DNA of 64,000 bases, from NCBI RefSeq assembly GCF_002735905.1, contig NZ_PEBD01000008.1, positions 248,001 through 312,000 on the forward strand, read 5' to 3'. The notes beneath the pieces were generated by a model. That model had not been told where the DNA came from. It was given only the letters and a program-made list of their open reading frames with translations, and did no database searches. The stretch is from Williamsia muralis. Lineage in GTDB: Bacteria; Actinomycetota; Actinomycetes; Mycobacteriales; Mycobacteriaceae. Made by a program: the position numbers and the translations under genes. Shown in pieces: positions 54,004-62,547 of this stretch. Positions within the stretch are counted from its first letter, which is position 1. Every line of letters starts with the position of its first letter.

Positions 54004-54711
54004 TCAGAGATTCATCGCTCCCACGTGTGTCTGGAAAGACAGCACGTGGGAGAAGTCGTTGACGGACTGCACCGCGCGGCGCGTGTCCGCGCCCCGCAGA
54101 ACCGAAATCGATGTGTGGTGCACCCGCACCGGCATGTCGAATCCACTGCCCAATGCGTCGGCGAGCGCGGCGTTGATGACGCCACCGTGAGCAGTGACGA
54201 CCACGCGCTCACCGAGGTGGGCGTCGACGATGCGCGACAGCTCTGAGAGCACACGTGCCCGGAATGCGGCCCCGTCCTCGGCGTACGGAAACGCCTCGTA
54301 CCGCCTGGTGCGGATGTGTTCGCGGAAGATGGCCGAGATCTCCTCGTGAGGCAATACCTCGAACGGCGACTGGTCTGCGGGGAAGTTCTGCCACGGCTCG
54401 AACTCGGTGAGAGTGTCGCGCACCTCGGGGGTCAACCCGTGCCGGGCGCCGATCTCGGTGCCGGTACGCAGCGCCCGTTGCAACGGCGAGCTGTACACGG
54501 CGTCGACCCGGGTGGCCGCCAGGCGGTCGGCAACCGCCTGCACCTGGCGTTCACCGGTCTCCGACAGCGGCGGGTCCACGGTCTCCCCGGCACTCAACTC
54601 CTTGGTGAGCTGCTGCTCGCCGTGACGCACCAACACGAGCTCGCACAAGCCGTCCAGTGATGCGAACGGATTGTCGAGGTCGATGGAGCGGGCACGCGGC
54701 TGACTGAGCAC
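54004..54711 (-). CDS. Histidine phosphatase family protein
   Basis: About 235 residues from GTG 54711 (the frame opens at TTG 54729). Catalytic LVRHGEQQL, substrate loop YSSPLQRALRTGTEIG, and the second His in VVVTAHGGVIN. The C-terminus VQSVNDFSHV is related to the endings of the two phosphatases at 38761 and 39357, showing a local three-member group. First gene of the operon that runs to the ThuA gene at 50944. Confidence 0.87.
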   Translation of the reverse strand: MLSQPRARSIDLDNPFASLDGLCELVLVRHGEQQLTKELSAGETVDPPLSETGERQVQAVADRLAATRVDAVYSSPLQRALRTGTEIGARHGLTPEVRDTLTEFEPWQNFPADQSPFEVLPHEEISAIFREHIRTRRYEAFPYAEDGAAFRARVLSELSRIVDAHLGERVVVTAHGGVINAALADALGSGFDMPVRVHHTSISVLRGADTRRAVQSVNDFSHVLSFQTHVGAMNL

Positions 54712-54819
54712 TCTGCCAGTGAACCACAAACTGTCGTCGGTCTAAAGATACGTTTTCGAATTGCCAGCTAGATGGCCTGAGCGAACGTCAGAAGTGCATT
54801 CCGAGACCAGCGATGTGCA

Positions 54820-55479
54820 TCACACGCTACAGATGTCCGCCGCCAACTCCCGGACCTCGTCGGAGAACTTTCGGCGGCCGAGGTTGGCCAGCACAGCGTC
54901 TTCGGTGAGCCATGACGCGGCTGATACCTCCAGCAGACTCGACAGCGCGGTTGCGGCGGCAGCCTGCTTCGCCTTCGACGCGACACGATTGCGCGTTCGC
55001 AGCTCGGCCGAGAACACCGCGAGCATCTCGAGGCGCACCTCCCGGCGGAGTGCCTCGATCGACAGACTCCAGCCGGGCGACCGGACGAAGTAGACCAGCG
55101 ACGCCGACCGCTGGCTGTCGGTCCATTCCAGCAATCGCACGATGATGTCGCCGAGCGGTGCGTCTGGATCCTCGGCCACTTTTCCGCGCAACTCATCGAG
55201 CAGTTGCTCGGCAAAAAGGCGCAGGCCACCGAGCAGCACCTCGTCTTTGGACGGGTAGTGGTAGTAGACCGCGGCCGATGTCATGTGCGCTTCGGCAGCG
55301 ATGTCGGCGACGGTGACGTCTTCGATCGACCGGACGGAGTACAGGTGCATCGCCGCTTCGACCACCACTTCGCGCCGCGAGGGCCTGTGTGCTGCTCTTT
55401 TGGTCCCCTTGCCCACCGGGGTCGCGGCAGCGGACGTACCGGTGCCGGACCTTCCTGGCTCCCCACCCTTGCTTGTCAT
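54820..55479 (-). CDS. TetR-family regulator A
   Basis: 219 residues. An N-terminal basic tail precedes HTH VTVADIAAEAHMTSAAVYYHYPSKDEVLLGGL; RSIEDVTVADI is typical of TetR regulators of lipid and aromatic catabolism. It diverges from the second TetR gene at 55580. One of this pair is a good candidate to bind the shared CAAGTAACTTG-type element of the catabolic regulon. Confidence 0.88.
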   Translation of the reverse strand: MTSKGGEPGRSGTGTSAAATPVGKGTKRAAHRPSRREVVVEAAMHLYSVRSIEDVTVADIAAEAHMTSAAVYYHYPSKDEVLLGGLRLFAEQLLDELRGKVAEDPDAPLGDIIVRLLEWTDSQRSASLVYFVRSPGWSLSIEALRREVRLEMLAVFSAELRTRNRVASKAKQAAAATALSSLLEVSAASWLTEDAVLANLGRRKFSDEVRELAADICSV

Positions 55480-55520
55480 GCACTAGATGATGACAGGCGG
55501 AACAAGTTCTCGAGGCTGTG

Positions 55521-55532
55521 ACATCCTGATGT
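55521..55532. promoter_or_regulatory. Palindrome between divergent TetR genes
   Basis: ACATCCTGATGT is a 12-bp inverted repeat between the two TetR genes, flanked by CTCGAG on both sides. It is a plausible autoregulatory operator. TGGTAACTCGAG nearby contains a partial match to the shared element. Confidence 0.4.
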
Positions 55533-55579
55533 GGTAACTCGAGGGGCAATGCAGTCATCCGGGGCGAGGAGGAACGACT

Positions 55580-56392
55580 GTGGCACGGCGGAAGACAACC
55601 ACACCGGCATCGAACGGTGAACGCACCACCGACAGCCGCACGCTGGACACCGACGAGAACTGGCTGGGCTGGGACTCGCTGCCTGCGGCGGATGACCAAC
55701 CGGGCGGTGGCCTCGGGTCGCCGACACCCGAACCGGCAGACGACACCGACGAACCCGTGAAGAAGACCGCACCGGCAAAGGGCTCGGCGCACCGGCCGTC
55801 ACGGCGCCACCTGATCGTGAAGGCAGCGGTCAGGGTGTTTTCCAAGAAGGGCTTCGCCGAGGCCTCCATCCAGGAGATCGCCGAGGAAGCCGGCATGGTC
55901 CCCACCGCCGTCTACTACCACTTCGCCAGCAAGGAAGAGCTGTTCGAGAGCGCTCTGGGATACGCAATGGATGCCAGCTCCAAGGCGGCGTACTCGGCCC
56001 GACCTGATGACGTCTCGGCAGATGCCGACTCGTTCAAAGAGGTCGTCTCGGCCGTGTGGGACTGGACCGCGGAGCACCCGAACTCGGCCCGCATGCTGTT
56101 CCTGCAGATGGCGGGCGGCGCGACTCCCGGAACACGCCTGCTCACCAAGGAGTACGAGGAACGGCACATCCGCCGCGCATTCGACTACTTCCCGGTCACC
56201 GATGTGCCTCCCAACAAGCGCGCCGCCGCGGCACAACACGCAGCCCGGTCACTTCGGGTGCGCACGATGATCGCGATGACCATCGCCATCCAGCCACTCC
56301 GCATCGAGGGTGGGCCGCTCGCCGACATCCCCGTCCCCCGACTGCGGACAGCGACCACCGAGGTCTGCTCGAGGATGATCGAAGGCCGCTGA
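55580..56392 (+). CDS. TetR-family regulator B with long N-terminal tail
   Basis: 270 residues, GTG start behind GAGGAGGAACGACT. The first 75 residues are a charged, low-complexity tail (KKTAPAKGSAHRPSRR), and the HTH follows: ASIQEIAEEAGMVPTAVYYHFASKEELFESAL. The C-terminal ligand domain has FLQMAGGATPGTRLL. It lies just upstream of the ThuA/Rieske operon on the same strand and is the closest regulator to the operator copy at 56417. Confidence 0.88.
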   Translation: MARRKTTTPASNGERTTDSRTLDTDENWLGWDSLPAADDQPGGGLGSPTPEPADDTDEPVKKTAPAKGSAHRPSRRHLIVKAAVRVFSKKGFAEASIQEIAEEAGMVPTAVYYHFASKEELFESALGYAMDASSKAAYSARPDDVSADADSFKEVVSAVWDWTAEHPNSARMLFLQMAGGATPGTRLLTKEYEERHIRRAFDYFPVTDVPPNKRAAAAQHAARSLRVRTMIAMTIAIQPLRIEGGPLADIPVPRLRTATTEVCSRMIEGR

Positions 56393-56416
56393 CCCGCCCC
56401 TCTATGCCGCTCCGTC

Positions 56417-56430
56417 GAGTAACTTGACAG
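56417..56430 (+). promoter_or_regulatory. Candidate shared operator, copy 6
   Basis: GAGTAACTTGACAG overlaps a TTGACA -35-like box, 38-51 bp upstream of the ThuA-like gene at 56468. It differs from copy 4 (GAGTTACTTGACAA) by one base in the core. Confidence 0.5.
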
Positions 56431-56467
56431 CAATACCAGTTGAGTTCGACGAAGTGGAGCGTTTTCG

Positions 56468-57214
56468 ATGCGAGTTCTGGCTGTCACGGGCGGGCATTCC
56501 TTCGACCGGCAGGCCTTCGCCGAGTTCCTCGATTCCCTTCCTGCGGACATCACGTGGCGCGAGCATCCGGACGCGGACATCTCCGCTGCAGAACTCGCCG
56601 AGTTCGACGCATCGCTGCACTACGACATGCCCGGGACCCTTCCAGAGCCGACCGACCCCCCAGAATCGATCCGTGAGGCCGTCCGATCAGCGCCCGACAC
56701 GGGCCATGGGTACGTGGTGCTCCACCACGCGCTCGCATCCTGGGCGCGCTGGGACGAGTGGGCGGAGTTCGTCGGGGGTCGCTACCTCTATCAGCCAGGT
56801 GTGGTCCGTGGGGTCGCCTGCCCGGATTCGGGTTATCGGCATGCAGTGGCAGAGACGATCTCGGTGGTCGACGCGGCTCACCCGGTGGTCTCGCAGGTGC
56901 CCGAAGAGTTCCGGCTGACCGACGAGACGTACCTGTGTGAGGTCTTCGAAGACGACGTCGAGCCACTGCTGCGCACCGATGCCGAGATGACCGACGCCGT
57001 CCACTGGTCGACGTCGCTGGCCATGGCGGGCCGTCGCGACGACCGGGAGGGCTGGCGACATCGCGAGGGCTCCTCCTTGGTCGGGTGGACGAAGACCAAT
57101 GGCCGAAGCCGGCTGGTCTACCTGCAACCCGGCGACAAAGCCCCCACGTTGGGCGACGCGAACTACCGAGCCCTGGTGTCGGGCGCACTCGAATGGGTGG
57201 GCCGTCGCCGCTGA
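56468..57214 (+). CDS. ThuA-like domain protein (Rieske operon)
   Basis: 248 residues. RVLAVTGGHSFDRQAFAEFLDSLP and YVVLHHALASW resemble the N-terminal and central parts of the ThuA family; YLQPGDKAPTLGDANYRALVSGALEWV matches its C-terminal region. It is the second ThuA-like protein of the window. The first gene after the operator at 56417, it is followed after 113 bp by the small protein and Rieske oxygenase genes, so co-expression with the oxygenase is likely. Confidence 0.82.
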   Translation: MRVLAVTGGHSFDRQAFAEFLDSLPADITWREHPDADISAAELAEFDASLHYDMPGTLPEPTDPPESIREAVRSAPDTGHGYVVLHHALASWARWDEWAEFVGGRYLYQPGVVRGVACPDSGYRHAVAETISVVDAAHPVVSQVPEEFRLTDETYLCEVFEDDVEPLLRTDAEMTDAVHWSTSLAMAGRRDDREGWRHREGSSLVGWTKTNGRSRLVYLQPGDKAPTLGDANYRALVSGALEWVGRRR

Positions 57215-57327
57215 TCGACTTTTTGGTGACAACCTAAAGAAATTTGTGCTCGCGATCACTCTTCGCTGCTACAGTTAGTGCATTCGGTACCAAGTAAGGC
57301 AGCGAGTCTCAGAAGAGGGAGCACGCG

Positions 57328-57633
57328 ATGCGTCAGATCAAGCATCCGATGAGCCGGGCGATCTATGAATTCGATGAGGATTTCAACGTCCGGGTCACCA
57401 CCAAAGACGGCAAGACCGGCACTTTCGACCCCGAGGGTCGGTACCTGCACGGTGAGGTGAAGGCTGTGGATCCCGAACTGGCCCGGTGGGTGGGTCTCGG
57501 ACCGCGCGAACCGGTGCCGATCACGCAGAACCGGCGTTTCATGGGCGCAGCCAAGCTGCTCGAGAAGATGCAGGCCGACAAAGTGGCACAAGACGCCCTC
57601 GCCGTCAGCCTGGAACAAGGAGGCAAACTGTGA
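57328..57633 (+). CDS. Small protein coupled to the Rieske oxygenase
   Basis: 101 residues, start ATG 57328. It has no recognisable cofactor motif; the sequence begins MRQIKHPMSRAIYEFDEDFNV, then KDGKTGTFDPEGRYLHGEV, and is predicted soluble with a beta-rich first half and a helical end. Its stop overlaps the Rieske start (GTGA). I do not recognise the family. The strict coupling suggests an accessory or subunit role for the oxygenase. Confidence 0.75.
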   Translation: MRQIKHPMSRAIYEFDEDFNVRVTTKDGKTGTFDPEGRYLHGEVKAVDPELARWVGLGPREPVPITQNRRFMGAAKLLEKMQADKVAQDALAVSLEQGGKL

Positions 57634-59021
57634 CGAACACCGAGGCCCGTCCCACAGGTCAAACCGATGACGACGGTTTCATCGAGAACGGAACCGCGTA
57701 CCAGCGACTGCTCGACACCGACACCCATCCGGTGCCCGACATCCTGCGCGAGGAGTCGCACGAGAAGTACGAAGACCAGAACTTCGTGCCGGTCTCCCGC
57801 TACATCAGCCGCAAGTACCACGAGCTCGAACGCGACCGCATGTGGTACAAGGTCTGGCAGATGGCATGCCGCGAGGAAGAGATCCCAGAACCGGGTGACA
57901 CCCTCGTCTACGAGATCTGCGAGAAGTCGATCCTCATCGTGCGGGGCAAGGACATGAGCATCCGCGCGTTCTACAACTCATGCCTGCACCGTGGCCGCAC
58001 GCTGCGCGAAGAGGACGGGCCGGCAGGTAACGAGATCCGTTGTCCTTTCCACGGATTCGCCTGGAACTTCGATGGATCGCTCAAATCCATGACCTGTGCC
58101 TGGGACTTCCCTCAGGTCGACCAGGGCAAGATGGATCTGCCGCAGGTCAAGGTCGACACCTGGGGTGGTTTCGTCTTCATCAACATGGACCCGGCGTCTG
58201 AATCGCTTGCGAGTTTCCTCGGCGACCTCGGAAAGCATTTCGAGGCTTGGCCTTTGGAGGACCGCTACATCCAGGCCCATGTCGCCCAGGTCATCCAGGC
58301 CAACTGGAAGATCGCGCAGGAGGCCTTCTCCGAGGCATTCCACGTCATCACCACCCATCCGCAGCGAGTGGTGGGCACCGGCGACTCGAACAGTCAGTAC
58401 GACAGCTGGGGAAACTTCAACCGCGGCATCACCGCGAACGGTGTACCCAGCCCGCACATCAAGTTCGTCCCGTCCGAGCAGGAGATGTTCGACTCGATGG
58501 TCGACGCCCGCATCGACGAGGACCCGATGGTGACACTGCCCGAAGGCGTGACCGCCCGCGAGATGTCCGGGATGCTGGCCCGCGAGGGCCTGCGTGACGT
58601 CATCGGAGATGTCAAGGCCGACAACATGTCCGATGCCGAGTCGCTCGACAGCATCTACTACACCGTGTTCCCCAACTTTCACCCGTGGGGCGCATATCAG
58701 CGCATCGTCTACCGCTTCCGGCCCAACGGCGACGACCACGAGACATCGATCATGGACGTCTACCTGCTCGGCCCTTTCAAAGGCGAGCGGCCCAAGCCGG
58801 CGAAAACCCAATGGCTCGAGCCTGATCAGTCGTGGATCGAGGCGACCGTTCTGGGTAGCTCAGCGCGGGTGTTCGACCAGGACGCGTACAACATGCCCAA
58901 GGTGCACAAGGGTCTGAAGTCGGCACAGTCGAAGTACCTGCCACTGGCCCGGTACCAAGAGGTGAAGATCCGCCACATTCATCATCTGCTCTCGCAGTGG
59001 ATCGGCGAGGACGTCGACTGA
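57630..59021 (+). CDS. Rieske non-haem iron oxygenase, alpha subunit
   Basis: 463 residues from GTG 57630, behind AAGGAGG. Rieske cluster: CLHRGRTL (Cys 118, His 120) and CPFHGFAWNFDG (Cys 138, His 141). Mononuclear iron: NWKIAQEAFSEAFHVITTHPQ (His 238, His 243). It hydroxylates or demethylates an aromatic or alicyclic compound using electrons from a ferredoxin and reductase, neither of which is seen in this window. No classical beta subunit adjoins; the 101-residue protein is in its place. An MDR dehydrogenase follows 2 bp later. Confidence 0.94.
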   Translation: MTNTEARPTGQTDDDGFIENGTAYQRLLDTDTHPVPDILREESHEKYEDQNFVPVSRYISRKYHELERDRMWYKVWQMACREEEIPEPGDTLVYEICEKSILIVRGKDMSIRAFYNSCLHRGRTLREEDGPAGNEIRCPFHGFAWNFDGSLKSMTCAWDFPQVDQGKMDLPQVKVDTWGGFVFINMDPASESLASFLGDLGKHFEAWPLEDRYIQAHVAQVIQANWKIAQEAFSEAFHVITTHPQRVVGTGDSNSQYDSWGNFNRGITANGVPSPHIKFVPSEQEMFDSMVDARIDEDPMVTLPEGVTAREMSGMLAREGLRDVIGDVKADNMSDAESLDSIYYTVFPNFHPWGAYQRIVYRFRPNGDDHETSIMDVYLLGPFKGERPKPAKTQWLEPDQSWIEATVLGSSARVFDQDAYNMPKVHKGLKSAQSKYLPLARYQEVKIRHIHHLLSQWIGEDVD

Positions 59022-59023
59022 CC

Positions 59024-60067
59024 ATGTCCGCAACCATGAAAGCGCTGCAGTACCGCGAGTTCGGGGCGCGTCCGGAGGTCGTCACAGTCGACAAACCGGT
59101 GCCGGGGCCCGGCGAGGTGCTGCTGAAGATGACCGCCTCGGGCGCCTGCCATTCCGATGAGTTCATCATGTCGACACCCGCCGACCAGTACGTGTTCGCG
59201 CCACTGCCGCTGACTCTCGGGCACGAGGGCGCAGGCGTCGTCGAGGAACTCGGTCCGGGCACCACCGGCATCGAGGTCGGCCAAGCGGTACTGGTGTACG
59301 GACCGTGGGGCTGCGGGATGTGCCATTCCTGCGCGCAGGGCAGTGAGAACAATTGTGTTCACGGGATCAGCGCACCCGGAATCCACCGGCCGGGCACCAT
59401 GGCCGAGTACATGATCGTCGACAGTCCAAGGCATCTCGTGCCGCTGGGTGATCTCGACCCGGTCGCGAGCGTTTCACTGACCGACGCCGGACTCACGCCG
59501 TATCACGCCATCAAGCCCTCGCTGTCGCGTCTGTCCCCCGGCACCACCGCACTCGTGATCGGGGTCGGCGGGCTGGGTCACGTGGGTGTTCAGTTGCTCC
59601 GTGCGCTGACTCAGGCAACTGTCATCGCTGTCGATCTCGATCGATCGCGGGTCGATCAGGCCCTCGAACTGGGTGCGCACCACTCCGTCATCTCCGATTC
59701 CGATGCGGGAGAACGCATCAGGGAGCTCACCGGTGGTCGTGGCGTCGATGCGGTCTTCGACTTCGTCGGTGCACAGAGCACAGCCGATCTGGCGCAGTCG
59801 TCGGTGGCCGTGGCCGGCGAGATCGCCCTGATCGGTGTCGGCACAGGCACGGTTGGAGCCGGGTACCTCACCCTGCCGTTCGATGTGTCTGTGCGCGTGG
59901 TCAACTGGGGCTCGCGTAGCGAACTGATGGAGGTCATCGAACTCGCCAGACGCGGTGCGATCAGCGTGACGGTGTCCGAGTTCTCGATGGACGACGCGCC
60001 ATCGGCCTACGAACAACTCCACGCGGGCAAGGTCCGGGGTCGAGCCGTGGTTGTTCCCACCCGCTAG
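59024..60067 (+). CDS. Zinc-dependent MDR dehydrogenase
   Basis: 347 residues from ATG 59024. Catalytic zinc: SGACHSDE and LGHEGAG; structural lobe: CGMCHSCAQGSENNC; coenzyme motif GVGGLGHVGVQLL. This is the class III-like/CAD-like branch. In the ThuA-small protein-Rieske-MDR operon it probably oxidises the alcohol or diol produced by the oxygenase. Confidence 0.92.
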   Translation: MSATMKALQYREFGARPEVVTVDKPVPGPGEVLLKMTASGACHSDEFIMSTPADQYVFAPLPLTLGHEGAGVVEELGPGTTGIEVGQAVLVYGPWGCGMCHSCAQGSENNCVHGISAPGIHRPGTMAEYMIVDSPRHLVPLGDLDPVASVSLTDAGLTPYHAIKPSLSRLSPGTTALVIGVGGLGHVGVQLLRALTQATVIAVDLDRSRVDQALELGAHHSVISDSDAGERIRELTGGRGVDAVFDFVGAQSTADLAQSSVAVAGEIALIGVGTGTVGAGYLTLPFDVSVRVVNWGSRSELMEVIELARRGAISVTVSEFSMDDAPSAYEQLHAGKVRGRAVVVPTR

Positions 60068-60107
60068 TACCGAACCCGTCGACGGCGGTAAGGGCCCGGC
60101 CGGCGGG

Positions 60108-61628
60108 TCAGTAGATGGCCTCGCGGTGCGGATCGAAGTAGTGGCCGATCCGCCGGGCCGAGAGCTGACGGAAGATCTCGCCTGCGGCCGTCGGCCACGC
60201 GGAGGTGGTGACTGCCTCGCTCGCTCGTAACAGCGTCACCGAGACCAGTGCGACGCGGCCGAGCGGGGTGTCGAAACCACTCGGAGCCCCCCAGCCCTTG
60301 TTGCTCAGCAGAACACCCACAGTGCTCCCGACCGCCCATTCACGGGGCGCCCGCACTCCGGCGAGCTCCACATACACCGGGTCGACCGAAGCGGTGATGG
60401 TGCGTACGAAGTCTTGTCCACCAGAGGCGGCATGGGCCGCGACCGCGGCGATAATCGTGAAAAGCCAATGTTCGCGCGCGCTTTCGTCGGCACGCAGCTC
60501 GGGGTCGATGGACTCGACGAAGAACTCCGCGCCCACACCGACCATCGATCCGTTCAGCGCCCCGACGAGACTCGGCGCCGACAGACCATCGGTGGCCACC
60601 ACGGTGGTCCGTTCGCGCGCCACCACCCGAAACCCCCTCGTACCGCCTGGCCACAACACTTCGTTGTCGGGTAGCGGTGCGAGTATCTGCTCGTACATCC
60701 GTCCGACGCCCCGCCAGATGTTGTCACGGGCCGTCTGCGCCTCACGTGCGCCGGGAACATCCTGTGTCGACTCCTGGGGGCCGCGAATCGCCACGCCCAC
60801 TCCCCCGCCGTGCTGCACCGGAGTCGGAGTCGACGGCACCTGCGAACGGGCATGTGCCCGTTCGAACGCACGTTGGGTGAACGCCATCTCGCTGGACTCG
60901 GGAGTCATTGCAGGCGAAGGGATCTCGACCACCGCGTCGTCGGCTACGAGAAACACCAAACGCATGCGGCCGCCTGATCGCGCCGGGTCGGCTGGTGCCT
61001 GTGTGAAAACCCGCCAGCCCGCCTGAATCCGTTGCGCTGCCAGGGAGTACAGATTGTGCCCCGCGTGGTCGATCCGGTGGTTGCGGATGAAGTCCAGCGT
61101 GATGGTCACCGCTGCAGCGGCATCGGTGGCGCGGGCGGGCACCGACCCTGCGGATGGGAACGGGAAGTAGGAGCCCGACAGCAGGTGCGCGAGGGGAACG
61201 CCGCCGACGTAGTCGACCAACCACTGCGGGGCATCCCGCGGATACCTCAGCAGATCGTCGCGGTAGGCATCGGCGTCGAAGATGAGCGCCGGATCGATCG
61301 GCCCGTGCTCACCGTGGTCGAACCGGACAATCGGCGCGCCGGGCCCCAGCACGATCTCGAGCAGCAGACACGCATCCGCCCCGGATTGATACCGCCCCAC
61401 CCTCAGGTCTCTGGCCACTTCGAGCGCAGGCGGCGGCATCGGAATGGGCGTCGGTGGCACAGGCCCGAAGTACGTCAGGGCGTAGCGGGTGGCGGTACCG
61501 GCAAAACTGAATGTGGCTTTCGCTCCGGTGGCACCGAGAGGCGCGACCGATTGGATGAGCCTGCCGATGGTCGAGATGAACTCGGGCTCGGCCATCAGGC
61601 GGGCTTGCGTCGAGGACCAATACGTCAT
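60108..61628 (-). CDS. Large hypothetical protein, unrecognised
   Basis: 506 residues, no signal peptide or membrane segment. The N-terminal third has the pattern DADAYRDDLLRYPRDAPQWL, which loosely resembles an element in several predicted immunity-protein folds, a weak similarity from memory. The middle has a Pro/Thr-rich hinge (PSTPTPVQHGGG). The C-terminal third (HWLFTIIAAVAAHAASGGQDFV, YVELAGVRAPREW) looks like a separate alpha/beta domain. I cannot assign a function. It is on the opposite strand from the Rieske operon, with a 40-bp convergent gap. Confidence 0.6.
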   Translation of the reverse strand: MTYWSSTQARLMAEPEFISTIGRLIQSVAPLGATGAKATFSFAGTATRYALTYFGPVPPTPIPMPPPALEVARDLRVGRYQSGADACLLLEIVLGPGAPIVRFDHGEHGPIDPALIFDADAYRDDLLRYPRDAPQWLVDYVGGVPLAHLLSGSYFPFPSAGSVPARATDAAAAVTITLDFIRNHRIDHAGHNLYSLAAQRIQAGWRVFTQAPADPARSGGRMRLVFLVADDAVVEIPSPAMTPESSEMAFTQRAFERAHARSQVPSTPTPVQHGGGVGVAIRGPQESTQDVPGAREAQTARDNIWRGVGRMYEQILAPLPDNEVLWPGGTRGFRVVARERTTVVATDGLSAPSLVGALNGSMVGVGAEFFVESIDPELRADESAREHWLFTIIAAVAAHAASGGQDFVRTITASVDPVYVELAGVRAPREWAVGSTVGVLLSNKGWGAPSGFDTPLGRVALVSVTLLRASEAVTTSAWPTAAGEIFRQLSARRIGHYFDPHREAIY

Positions 61629-61737
61629 CGCGCAGTCACCTCCCCACCTGCGGCCTTTTGATCCGTCACGTGTCGCGATCTTGTGATCGGCGTGCGATCG
61701 AAGCCATTATCGCGCATGTGGGGAGGTGCGCGTCTAC

Positions 61738-62532
61738 CTATCCGTTCCGGCGGTCACGCCACTTGCACAGTTCGGTGGCCAGCGAGATGTTGTAATCGGG
61801 GCCGTTGACACCGACCGTGAACAGGGAAACGCCCTCGTCGGCGAGGCTGTCGGCGAGCTTCACGGCTTCGTCGAGACCGCCTGCCTGCGACAGCTCCGCC
61901 GAATGGGCGATCTCACCGGGGTCGCGACCAACTGTTGCGCAGTGGTCGGTCAGTACCTGCGACTTGTGCCGGTAGGTCTCCAGATCGACGAACGAGTGCC
62001 AGTAGTGAGCATGCTGGGCGACGAACTTGAGCGTCTTCTTCTCGCCGCCGCCGCCGATCAGGATCGGGATCTCGCGAACGGGCGCCGGGTTGAGCTTCGC
62101 GAACCGGTTCTTGATCCGGGGCAGTGCCTCGCCGAGGGCGTCCAGTCGGCTTCCCTTGGTCCCGAAGTCGTACCCGTACTCGGTGTAGTCGCGTTCGAAC
62201 CAGCCCGAGCCGATACCGAGAATCAGCCGGCCGCCCGAGATGTGATCGACGGTGCGGGACATGTCGGCCAGCAGATCCGGGTTGCGGTAGCTGTTGCAGG
62301 TGACCAGAGCGCCCAGCTGGATGCGTGAGGTCTGCTCGGCCCACGCCGCGAGCATCGTCCAGCACTCGAAGTGTGCGCCGTCCGGCTCACCGTAGAGCGG
62401 GTAGAAGTGGTCCCAGTTGAATGCAACATCAACACCGGCGTCTTCGGCGCGGCGAACCGCGTCACGGATGTTGTTGTAGTCGGCCGCGTGCTGTGGCTGT
62501 AACTGAACTGCGATCTGAATTGGTGTGCTCAT
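61738..62532 (-). CDS. LLM-class F420-dependent oxidoreductase
   Basis: 264 residues. QIAVQLQPQHAADYNNIRDAVRRAEDAGVDVAFNWDHFYPLYG and LILGIGSGWFERDYTEYGYDFGTKGSRLDALGEALPRIKNRF are hallmarks of an actinobacterial F420-dependent LLM group. It lies 15 bp after the phytoene-dehydrogenase-like oxidoreductase on the same strand, so the two form an operon. Substrate unknown. Confidence 0.9.
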   Translation of the reverse strand: MSTPIQIAVQLQPQHAADYNNIRDAVRRAEDAGVDVAFNWDHFYPLYGEPDGAHFECWTMLAAWAEQTSRIQLGALVTCNSYRNPDLLADMSRTVDHISGGRLILGIGSGWFERDYTEYGYDFGTKGSRLDALGEALPRIKNRFAKLNPAPVREIPILIGGGGEKKTLKFVAQHAHYWHSFVDLETYRHKSQVLTDHCATVGRDPGEIAHSAELSQAGGLDEAVKLADSLADEGVSLFTVGVNGPDYNISLATELCKWRDRRNG

Positions 62533-62547
62533 GAGTTCCAGTGTGCA

